A DNA stretch of 39,731 nt, taken from positions 1 through 39,731 of the forward strand of contig MSJH02000829.1 of NCBI GenBank assembly GCA_001931875.2, given 5' to 3'. How positions within the stretch are numbered: position 1 is the stretch's first letter; every line of letters begins with the position of its first letter. The position numbers and the translations under genes are program-made. The DNA comes from Byssochlamys sp. IMV 00236. Its lineage: Eukaryota > Ascomycota > Eurotiomycetes > Eurotiales > Thermoascaceae. Below the pieces are notes generated by a model, which ran no database searches, was not told the DNA's origin, and saw only the letters and a list, made by a program, of their open reading frames with translations. Below, in pieces: positions 20,050 to 28,678 of this stretch.

Positions 20050-21499
20050 TTACTGGGTTCTAGGAGCACATATTTCAGGAGTACAATGACTTGTGAATGC
20101 AGTCTTATCAGATTCTATTTGAAGTGTTGAGTGGTGTACGCCATAGACATCACAGACAATGTGTTGTCCCTTGGATAATACTTCATCATAACTAATGTCA
20201 GCTGTATGGTCGACTTTGATATGTGCTGTGAGTGAGTATTTTCCAGGTGATAATGTCCACACGTGCAAATCGTGAACTGCAATCACGCCAGGGACTCCTA
20301 ATAATGATTTTTCTATTAAATCTGGGTGAATATTACCAGGGACGCCTTCCATGAGAACGGCGAGTGAGTCCTTGACGAGATGATAAGTGGTGTACAAGAC
20401 AAGGATGGAGAATAAGAAGGTACATAAGGGGTCCACAATAGTATAGTCAGGCTTAAAGATAAGAATGATGGATGAGATTAAAACACCTATTTGTTTACGT
20501 TAAACAAAGAGAAAATGTTTCAAGTTATTATTCTTACCAACTGAGGCTAATAAGTCACCAATGACATGAAGAGCAGCAGCACGAAGGTTAATGTTGGTTT
20601 CCTATGATAAAGGAAGGTATTAGTATCGAATGTATATATAAATATAAGTATAAATATACCCTGTGGGGAGCAGAAATATCATTATGATTTGCTTCTTCTT
20701 CATCATCGTGGCTATGTGTATCATTGTCGTGAGAGTGTTCGTGAGAGTGTCCGTGAGAGTGGCCATGATGTCCACCTAAGACGTAAGCAAGACTATGACA
20801 ATGATATTTAGTAATTACAAGAGATGATTGATTTACTTTTCTCTCCTTACATTATGTTGACAAAGACACCAATAGTAGCAGTAATACACATCTATTGGTA
20901 AGTTAGATATATTCTCAAACAAACTATAAACAAGCCGGAATTACCAGTTTTGCATTAATCTCTTGAGGTGATTTGATACGTTGGATCGCTTCATTCACCA
21001 GAAAGGCAGTAAGAACCCAAATGGTCAAGACTGATACGAGTGCAGCGATAACTTCGGCTCTATGGAAACCAAATGTATGTCCTAGATAATTTTTGGTTAT
21101 TAGGGCATCATATATTTCTTTTACTTTACTTTTCGTTGGTGGTTTTTCGGCTAAATAAATAGCAACCAAGGCAACTATGAAACTGGCTACGTCCGATAAG
21201 AGATGGAATGCATCCGACATCAAGGCTATATGTTATTATTAATATTATTATTACAATATATTCTCTTTAAAGAAAAACTTGCCTAATGAGTTTGCAAAAT
21301 AACCTGCGACTAATTCAGTAGCAAAGAATACACAAGCCAAGGCCACAGCAAACCATAATTTCCGTTTTGTCGATTGAGCCTCAGAACGATCCTTCAGGGT
21401 AACGTTTTTACAGTTCTTTTGAGTAACTGTATAAGAAACGACAGACCCTCCTGTCTGTGAGTTTACAGGAAATAAAAGTGGAGTCCTTTCAGCGCTCAT
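20050..21499 (-). CDS. Cation diffusion facilitator, zinc transporter (Zrc1/Cot1/ZnT type)
   Basis: Six exons: 21499-21283, 21225-20945, 20891-20851, 20792-20660, 20601-20538 and 20486-20050; 390 aa. It exports Zn2+ from the cytosol, in fungi typically into the vacuole, by H+ antiport. Six transmembrane segments are visible. The zinc site is two HxxxD motifs, H80-D84 in TM2 ('DAFHLLSD') and H236-D240 in TM5 ('LHVIGD'); His in TM2 marks Zn preference within the family. Between TM4 and TM5 is a His-rich loop with repeated HSH units ('GGHHGHSHGHSHEHSHDND'), and the C-terminal cytosolic domain contains 'VHDLHVWTLSPGKY'. Intron 1 uses a GC donor (TTAG|GCAAGT), required to give 'ANSLALMSDAFH'. The start is the ATG at 21497-21499; the longer upstream frame is untypical. 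Assignment to Zrc1 versus Cot1 is not possible. Confidence 0.93.
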
Positions 21500-22280
21500 A
21501 AAAAATAATAATAATAAAAAAAAGAGAGACAAAAAGAAACAAACAATGCACACTCCTAACCAGTTTTGTCTTTGTGACGGCCATGTTTTGTAATTGCACA
21601 AGTTAAATTTCCTTGGATACTTTGGTGCTACAATTCCCAAGTAAGCCACATGGAGTTTGTGTCCAAAAATAATGTCTCTAAGTAGTTCTTTTTACAGACA
21701 TTCAAAATGAATACACAAAGATGGACATGATGATCCCAAGGATCTTGTTACTGATGATCTGTTTATTATCGAAACAATAAGCTTTTGTGCTCAAAATGAG
21801 TATACTTTTCTAATCTTGTAGTGCATTCAACTGCAAATGAAGATGTTAATATATAGAGCGACACTATACGTTTTACTCTTACGACGTAAAAACTAGATTT
21901 ATGGATCTATACTCATGCAGCCCTGAAAGCATTTTCAAAAAAGAAGAAAAAATAAGGTCGTCATCGTATTCTTATGGAAGAGCACAATTGATTCCTTTTA
22001 GTTGCATTGATGATAATCCTTTTGCTGTTCTAACTGAGATATTATAAAGATTAACAAAAAGTTTCATTGAATAGCATCATGACAACTCAATGTAAACTAT
22101 TTAATGGCAAAGAAGGACATGGAAGAGAGTGTTGTCCTCTCAGTTTACATAGGATAGGAGGTATTTTAACCAATTGCATTTGTGACTTCAAAAAGGGAAT
22201 TTCCTTCTGCGTAACTCCGGACTGCAGTGACAAGGGGGTAGAAAAGAGAGAAAGAGAAAATAAAAATATTTTCTTTAATC
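21500..22280. other. Divergent spacer between zinc transporter and bL34m
   Basis: 780 bp holding both promoters. No gene is supported; the plus frame at 22067-22333 overlaps the bL34m start in another frame. It contains a nested inverted repeat at 22090-22150 (see findings). No zinc-responsive or other named element was recognised. Confidence 0.5.
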
Positions 22281-22609
22281 ATGTTTGGACAATTGTTGAC
22301 TACGGCTACATTACGATTCACTTCTCTTACTAATGCCGTTCGACCCACTTTGATGGGACAATCTATGTTCTCAAAGTAAAAAAAAAAAAATAGTAATTAT
22401 TATAAAGGTCAACATTAAACCATTTAAATAGTCCTCTGTCAAATGTACTCACAACACAAATGCGTTTTGTTACCCGTGGAAATACATATCAGCCATCTCA
22501 ACTTGTGCGTAAGAGAAGACATGGATTTTTAACTCGCTTAGCCACCAAGAACGGTAGACATATCATCAATAGACGTCGTATGAAGGGTAGAAAATTCTTG
22601 TCTCATTAA
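22281..22609 (+). CDS. MRPL34: Mitochondrial large-subunit ribosomal protein bL34m
   Basis: Two exons, 22281-22375 and 22432-22609, 90 aa. The intron (56 nt) starts with an A12 run. The C-terminal 45 residues are the bacterial L34 fold: '[20 protein letters not shown]' followed by '[20 protein letters not shown]', nearly invariant in bL34. The N-terminal half ([20 protein letters not shown] onward) is a Ser/Thr/Arg-containing presequence without acidic residues, as expected for mitochondrial import. bL34 sits deep in the large subunit rRNA near the exit tunnel. The gene converges on RPL27 with only 81 bp between stop codons. Confidence 0.95.
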
Positions 22610-22690
22610 ATCTTGTAAAAAGAAGTAGAAAAAAAAGAGGGGGAAAAGAGTGTATTTTATAAAGTCCTTTTTAATTGACAATAAAAAAAA

Positions 22691-23485
22691 TTAAAATCTA
22701 AGCTTGCTGAAGAACCACTTGTTCTTTCCAGTTTGGTAGCGTTCTTCAAACAACTTCTTGATGAGCTTCTTGGCGTCTTCACGTTGAGAAGGTTCTTTGA
22801 AGGTTTCAGAAGCGATGGTACCCTTGATTTGTTCCAATTCCAAACCATAACTATATATCATGCAATCTTGGTTAGATATTGCGTTGTCTTTGAGTAAATA
22901 TAATTACCGAGTGGGCATCATGTGGTTGTAGTTGACAATCTTGATGAAAGGCTTAACCTTGGAGCGCTTAGCAACCTTCTTTTGACCCATCTTCTTGGTG
23001 ACCTTGAGAGGAGTGCGTTCGACACCAGCAACGACAGCATAACCATAGGGTCTTTCCTTGGTGCCTTCATCGTGATCTAAACAAAGGATTAATCTTTTGT
23101 TCATGTCCAATTTATTTCTTTCTTTTTGCTGTAATTGTGTTGACATTGTTGCATCGGCATTAATGATTATTACAGGCTGCTTTTAGATTGAATGGATGCA
23201 TAATTAATACAATTTATTGTATAATGTGTACATGTCTCAAGCTACTGCAGTTGTTGTGCATCACTGTTGTTTCTGCCACATGTCTACAATTCCAGCAAAA
23301 AAAAAAAAAAAAGAATAAACTACATACTGCGAACAACGACGGCTTTCTTGCCAGCATAACGACCTTGCAAAATAACTACAACCTATAATGATATTGTCAA
23401 TCTTTCTTTTTCTTTTTATAATCCTCATGTTCATCCATTAATTCATCCATTTACGTACTTTACCAGCCTTGATGAACTTGACCAT
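22691..23485 (-). CDS. RPL27: Cytosolic 60S ribosomal protein eL27 (copy A, complete)
   Basis: Four exons: 23485-23459, 23382-23328, 23076-22908 and 22850-22691; 136 aa, the exact size of fungal eL27. Sequence hallmarks are [20 protein letters not shown], '[19 protein letters not shown]', '[17 protein letters not shown]' and the C-terminal '[11 protein letters not shown]'. Exon 2 ends 'CGC A' and exon 3 begins 'AT CAC', giving 'RNHDEG', in line with yeast 'KPHDEG'. Intron 2 is 251 nt, far longer than the others in this window; its 3' part happens to be open in frame, so an ORF starting inside the intron (about 23146) is an artefact. A second, partial copy lies about 0.4 kb upstream beyond an assembly gap; exon 3 of the two is almost identical (see findings). 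Confidence 0.96.
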
Positions 23486-23883
23486 GGTTGCTGATGATCT
23501 GTCAAAGAGAGAGGAGGATCATTAGAATGATACTTGCCCTTGTGTTTCTGTATGTCCACAGGTGGCCTCCCCCCAAAAACGATAGACAACAAGGTCCGGG
23601 CCGTTGAATTTTTCGAAATTCCGGTAGCCTTGGCTGAGATTGAATTAGTTACTCCACTTCCCCCCTTTATGGAGTGTTTTTGTCAATGTTTATGTTACAA
23701 CAACAACAGCAGCAGCGTACAACATGAGGTGATTTAAATCTATAGTAATAATAGTATATGCGCATATCTGTTTGCCGTGAAAAATTACAAAGATGCTTCT
23801 CTTAGTCGTTATCAAACTGAATCTAAAAGGGGAAGTTAAAATAAAATCGGGTCCCCCTTTTTTTTTTTTTTTTTTTTTTTCCA
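23486..23883. other. Upstream region of RPL27 copy A ending at the gap
   Basis: About 400 bp: presumed promoter of RPL27 copy A, including a stretch with GGTGGCCTCCCCCCAAAAAC (23561-23580) and a palindromic TTTCGAAATT (23612), then unremarkable AT-rich sequence and a C5T23 tract (23853-23880) abutting the gap. No gene is supported. Confidence 0.5.
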
Positions 23884-23903
23884 NNNNNNNNNNNNNNNNN
23901 NNN
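23884..23903. other. Assembly gap (20 N)
   Basis: Twenty N, apparently a placeholder joining two contigs. The left contig ends in T23 plus CCA; the right begins inside exon 3 of RPL27 copy B. Its true size is unknown. Confidence 0.98.
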
Positions 23904-24352
23904 ACAATCTTGATGAAAGGCTTAACCTTGGAGCGCTTAGCAACCTTCTTTTGACCCATCTTCTTGGTGACCTTGAGAGGAGTGCGTTCGACACCAGCAA
24001 CGACAGCATAACCATAGGGTCTTTCCTTGGTACCTTCATCGTGATCTATAGAATATTGTTAAAAACGCGTTTCTATTTTGATGCTGAACATGCATATATA
24101 AAGCTGAATACATACTACGAACGACAACGGCCTTCTTGCCGGCATAACGTCCTTGAAGGATGACGACAACCTATAATTGTGTAAGTTCAAACTGAATTCA
24201 ACATGTGCTGTCATTCTTTTTTTTTTTTTTTCTCTCTCTCCTTCTCTTTTAATCCATCCATCCATCCATCTTTATATTTCATCCATCTCTCCTTTTTTGA
24301 TTCTATAATAAAAAGATTGCTTTACCTTTCCAGCTTTAATGAATTTAACCAT
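23904..24352 (-). CDS. RPL27: 60S ribosomal protein eL27 (copy B, truncated by gap)
   Basis: Partial gene with exons 24352-24326, 24170-24116 and 24045-23904, running into the N gap; exon 4 and the end of exon 3 are missing from the assembly. It encodes the same protein as copy A over the first 74 residues shown ([20 protein letters not shown], then '[17 protein letters not shown]'). Introns sit at identical positions but differ in sequence and length (intron 2 is 70 nt versus 251 nt). Exons 1-2 differ from copy A at 17 of 82 bases, all silent. The 145 bp next to the gap differ at only one (a silent GGC/GGT Gly codon). A real tandem paralogue with a converted or assembly-collapsed exon 3 is the best reading; nothing suggests it is a pseudogene upstream of the gap. 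Confidence 0.85.
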
Positions 24353-24475
24353 GGCTGCTTAAAGTGGATTTATGAGAGAAGGGGAAATCTTTTTGAAGGA
24401 GGTCGGGTATACATACACGGGAACGTTAAATTGCCACCGCAATTAAGAAGTCACAACTGAATCTATTGAAGAATT

Positions 24476-25305
24476 TTAGTAGCCATTCTTTTCAAATGTC
24501 TTTGACTTACCCCGAATAATGGCATCAAGGCCAATATCCCAGCATTCTCTTGCATTAAAGAAGGACGTGGTCTTGTTGATAAACACAGTGTTGCAGTGAC
24601 TGATTTTAGCAGATAATTCAGGAAATGTCTCCTGGAAGAGCAGTGAGCATAGGCCAAAAAGGCCAATGGCGAGAGCAGAAAGGTCGTCTCTCGGCTTGAC
24701 GGCTGTTTTGTTCAACACCAACACACAGTCAGGGTTTCTGCACAAGAATGACCCTTTTACTTTTTTCTTGATTTCTTCATCGTTTATCGTTTTTCGATGC
24801 ATGGGGTTGTCCAGCTTGGAGAAGCAGTACATGCATGTTTGAGACGTCATGTTCTCATTTGTGATGCAAACCTTGACGCTCATTCCATGCATGCACTGCT
24901 TCCATTTTCCACCATATCGTCTGAATCCGTTTGTTGTTGAGCCTACCCCCGTGCCTCTGTCTCCGATAAACATGTTAAGGCATGGTCTGCATTTACCTTT
25001 TACTAAATAGTTTATATAGTAGTTGGTATTCATCAATCGTGTATTATTGTGCTCTTTACCTTTCTTGCCTATCAAAATGTTCTTTCTTTTGCATACAATC
25101 GTCTTTGAAAGCGATCGTTTTGCATTTCACACGTCCTTTTCAATCTGGCTCTCTTTTTGGAATTATAAAAATTTCTGAGAGCTAAGCGGTTACTGACATG
25201 TTGCTGGTGTATATTCATTGCTTGCTCAACGCTTGTTGCCATCTTTAAGTCTAACTTCTCTGCTCTATTTTGATATATTACTGTAAAAGCAAGTTTTAAG
25301 TTCAG
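24476..25305 (-). pseudogene. Frameshifted Fanzor/TnpB-like C-terminal relic
   Basis: Two minus-strand frames form one protein. The first runs 25305 to about 25075 ('HQQHVSNRLALRNFYNSKKR' onward, helical, basic) and ends at a TGA. The second, shifted by one base, runs from about 25075 to the stop at 24476 (199 codons, no proper ATG). It contains 'NMFIGDRGTGVGS', 'ITNENMTSQTCMYC', then 'FLCRNPDC' and 'KPRDDLSALAIGL'. A TSQxCxxC...CxxxxC ribbon followed by R-D-x-x-x-A is the arrangement of the zinc ribbon and RuvC-III aspartate of TnpB/Fanzor nucleases (ribbon C81, C84, C112, C117; D130 or D131, counted within the 199-codon frame). The N-terminal RuvC-I/II part is absent. It could instead be a relic of another transposon family with a similar ribbon. 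No intact ORF remains, so it is inactive as seen. Confidence 0.55.
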
Positions 25306-26339
25306 TTAATTGAATGACTATAATATACAGTCGGTTTCCTGATAAGAGGGGGGTGTTCATATTTGTTTGTTCCTATTTCTAGTGCAACAGAGTACTGCAC
25401 TAAAATCATATTCAAATATTTTACATAAGGATTGCTTGATTAGATTCAAAACTACAGTAGGTTTGTCGTTAATGTAATTGATAATCCGAATAACGCCATT
25501 TTCAGGAATTCCACTCTTAGTTCCGGCTGTAATATGGTGACTTGTAAATTAGGTATCAATGGGTTACTTTTAAGGAATAAACGACAGTTTTATTGGATAA
25601 TCAATATTGGATATTTATGACGAACTACTAGATGTTTACTTACTTTTCCTAATCCTTAGGTATCCCTTTTGAATCAATAAATAACCCAAGAGAAAAGGAA
25701 ATAATACAGTTGGATATTTATATTGGGATCAAGTGTAACTGTTATTGTACACAAGTCACCTGTTCATAGTCTTTTCATATTTTAGCTTGAGAAGATAAAT
25801 GTGGTCAAGACTTTATACAAAATGAAAAAGTTGTTAGAGACTCTGTATAAACAGTCTGATCTTGACTTCTCTTTTTCTTTTCTTTTCTTCTTTGGACCAA
25901 AAAGTAAGACCAGCTATTCCCCAGCTCGCTCTAAGGTATGTTGTATGCTTTACTCTTGTAAGAAACTGATATGTAATATTATAGATTGCCTATCAAAACT
26001 AACTCAGTGTTGGCTGGGAATAGTTTGGTTCTTACCAAGCTTTGGTCCATCCACTCTTTTCTTTATAATGCAAGTATTTAGTATCAATATAATAACTGAT
26101 TTCCTTATTCATTCTTTTGCTTCTTTTATTCTTTGTTGTCTGAATTATTAGTGCGCACAATTCATGAAGTCATTTCAGTTTTATTTAAATAAATGATTTT
26201 GATTGGATATAAATAATAAGCATATTTATGCATGTAAAAGTAACACGGTCCGGAATTCTAAAAGATGATTGAACCAATGACCTCATTATCACTTTCTTTC
26301 TTTCTTTTCCTTTTTCTTTATCTCCTTTCTTTTATTATT
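25306..26339. other. Spacer between Fanzor-like relic and MAF1
   Basis: About 1 kb. At 25326-25353 the sequence TATACAGTCGGTTTCCTGAT (continuing into AAGAGGGGGG) looks like one end of a Tc1/mariner- or pogo-type element (TA then CAGTCGG), but no matching inverted copy was found. The plus frame 25801-26151 is low-complexity and has no family resemblance. Pyrimidine-rich TTTCTTTC tracts at 26292-26335 directly precede the MAF1 start. Confidence 0.4.
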
Positions 26340-27291
26340 ATGAAGTTTCTTGAAGTCAACTCACTTGAAGTGATTAATTCTGCTCTTAGTTGGGAAACAT
26401 CAGAATGTATACTCACTGGACGTGTTGAAGCATACTCTTGTAAGATAATTTACAAAAAGGTAGGATTTTACTTATTTGTTATTCTCTTAGGTAAATCAGC
26501 TGGTACGGATAAAAAGTTATTCAAGACATTAGAACAAAGATACAACACATTAGCGCCTGGATCTATATCTCCTGATGACATCCAAGTCGTTTCACCTTTT
26601 GGTAGACTAACAGAGTCTACACCAAGAAAGACCTTCTTTTATCTATTGGCAACACTAAACGCGGCTTTCCCTGATAACGATTTTGAAAATGTAAGACCTG
26701 ATCAATTTATAAAGATGCCATCAGTAGAGATGGTCATGAATTCTGTCAATACAACTCTATTTAATCTGGGAAATGATGTCGTCGTGAACCAGTACAGGTA
26801 AATGATGAGACATACATATATGCGTGTGTGTGTGTGTGTATGCGTGCTGAATATACTTATGTGATCATAATAGACTTTGGGATGTGTTGGATGAGATTGT
26901 TCAGTTGAATGAGTGTGATGTGTATACATATAATCCAGATGCAGATGATGATCCTATGAATGATGAAGATGGATATCTGTAAGTGTGTTCTTATGGTGTG
27001 TGCGTATAAATATATATCTTATTGATATCCCATGTAGTTGGTCAGTGAATTATTTCTTTTTTAATCGAAAATTAAAACGCATGATTTTCTTTTCGATTAA
27101 AAGTGAAAGGTAGTATCAAGACAACTTTATGAACCATTTACTTATCATTGGTAATAGCCTAAATGCGCCTATAGGACAAGAGGAAGGAGAATTAAGGCAA
27201 GTTGAACACTGTTTACTTATTCAAGTTATTTATCCTTTTTTTTGTTAATAGGACTTATGATGATGAATTTATGGACAATATGGAAGTTTAA
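26340..27291 (+). CDS. MAF1: Maf1, repressor of RNA polymerase III
   Basis: Six exons: 26340-26439, 26491-26797, 26874-26978, 27038-27109, 27158-27196 and 27252-27291; 220 aa, in the Maf1 range. Conserved boxes are all present: the start MKFLEVNSLEVINSALSWET with 'GRVEAYSCK', then 'SPFGRLTESTPRKTFFYLLA' with 'LNAAFPDNDF', and late 'LWDVLDEIVQLNECDVYTYN' plus 'NYFFFNRKLKRMIFFS'. Maf1 binds Pol III and blocks initiation at tRNA and 5S genes under stress or TOR inhibition; phosphorylation controls its nuclear entry. The last intron (27197-27251) has a GC donor, AAG|GCAAGT. Intron 2 carries a (TG)n tract. The C-terminal tail is acidic ('YDDEFMDNMEV'), as in other Maf1 proteins. The ATG at 26340 is the first that starts the conserved box; the upstream open frame is pyrimidine-tract-encoded and not conserved. 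Confidence 0.95.
26824..26840. repeat. (TG)n tract in MAF1 intron 2
   Basis: Short GTGTGTGT run inside the second MAF1 intron; the reverse strand reads as an ACACAC/His-Thr pseudo-ORF, which is spurious. Confidence 0.6.
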
Positions 27292-27867
27292 ATATGATGA
27301 ACAAAAACTCCATCTTTCGATTTAAAAAGAAGTTGTATTATATATATATATATACATATGCAAAGAGAAGAAGAGATTAGAGAAAGATAGAGTGAAAGAG
27401 TGGAAAAGAAAGCAATTACAAGTGCCGACAGGGCAAAGTATGATTAAGACACAAACCAAAATAAATACAAATACAAATTAAACATGTCTTACTTGATCAT
27501 GCTGTTTACAAGCATGGATCCGTCTGTAGGTCTAAATACAGCTTGTATGTCTACAAAGCTGCACATATTTTTTTATAACCTGAAAAATGTACCTGAGATC
27601 GGAAAAGACAAAGTGCTCTGTAACAATGATCGATAGTTAGCAAGATTGAGATACGTCATGTTGACGTATACTATCCTTATTTGAATAAGAGACATTCTAA
27701 AGCAGCATCTTGCAGAAAAAGAACGCCTAAATTCAAAGTCTAAAATGACAAGCGGACGATTGAAAAGACACATGTATAAGAAATATATACGATCGCAATG
27801 GGTTTTATCATTATAAATTAGCAGAGGACTAGAATATGCCTAATTGCTGTGAATAGTAACGTGCTTT
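27292..27867. other. Downstream spacer of MAF1, nothing identified
   Basis: About 575 bp with (TA)n at 27338-27352 and AATAAA-type words (27462-27470) that could serve MAF1 polyadenylation. Frames are short and unconvincing. Confidence 0.45.
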
Positions 27868-28380
27868 ATGAGATACAAAGTTGTCAGAGCCAGTGTCTAT
27901 GAATATATCTTAAATAAGCACCATTTTTCCGCAATCGTCTCTATTGTTCACAAATCAACGTGCTTTCCAGGACGGTATTCTTGTGGTGTCCTGATGATCT
28001 CGCACAAGTCATTCTGGTCGAATTTGTCCGCGCATAAGGCATCCATTGGCTTTTTACAAGGAGGCTCTTCGACCCAGGGAACAAGTAAGGGCTGGTCAAA
28101 CTTCTTTAGGGCTTCATTGCCAACGAATTCTTGAAAAAACTTACAGGACTTTGTGTGTGCGTCATGTCGATTATATTAAGCTCCCCAAGATTAAAAATCA
28201 TGCTTTTTCCAGGTGTACACTATGCACACGAGGAAATGCACAAGAGGGCTAATACTACAGACACTACCTGCGATGTAGAATATGTATTTATAAAGTTGCC
28301 ATATTGGCTTGTTCCTTTTCAAGAAGAGATAAAAAGAAATGGCTTTATTGCTTTATTCTGTCAGTTCAATCCACAATGAT
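27868..28380 (+). pseudogene. Degenerate ORF, possible transposon remnant
   Basis: Overlapping short plus-strand frames (27868-28134, 28046-28252, 28131-28379) look like pieces of one decayed coding sequence. One contains 'CQRILEKTYRTLCVRHVDYI' and 'NHAFSRCTLCTRGNAQ', a basic region with a CxxC pair; the next contains 'YVFIKLPYWLVPFQEEIKR'. There is no credible start and frames are interrupted. The pattern resembles transposase relics of fungal genomes, but I cannot assign a superfamily. Confidence 0.3.
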
Positions 28381-28589
28381 CACTTAGCTCACATGCAATT
28401 ATGATAAATTCACATTTTAGATTAAAGTATATTCCACTGTACAGTCTGGGTAATGTGAGGTTGTAAAGCGGTATCACAGTTAGTGTCTATATCTCTCGTG
28501 TATTTTCGCGTACGTGTAGTGTACACCATAATCAATACACTCTTAAAGTGGTCCTGACAAAGTATTTAAACTCCCGCAGTGTCTTCTCT

Positions 28590-28592
<3 letters not shown>

Positions 28593-28630
<38 letters not shown>
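28593..28630. repeat. Poly(T) tract, 38 nt, upstream of SMC2
   Basis: Thirty-eight consecutive T preceded by a TCTCTCTC pyrimidine stretch, ending 48 bp before the SMC2 start codon. It is probably within the promoter or 5' UTR; poly(dA:dT) tracts exclude nucleosomes in other fungi, so a promoter role is plausible but inferred. Confidence 0.8.
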
Positions 28631-28678
28631 CCTCAAAGAAAAGGGGACGTTTGTATATCCTTTTTCAGTGTAGATCAA

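Noticed and set aside
22904..23146. 80-codon RPL27-like frame starting inside intron 2
   Set aside because: Its first 25 codons are the 3' part of the 251 nt intron; the real protein enters at exon 3 from exon 2.
25801..26151. 116-codon plus frame upstream of MAF1
   Set aside because: It starts at GTG, is Phe/Ser/Leu-rich from T-rich DNA, and shows no domain or splice continuation.
26702..26929. His/Thr-rich minus frame in MAF1
   Set aside because: It is produced by the (TG)n repeat of intron 2 read antisense.
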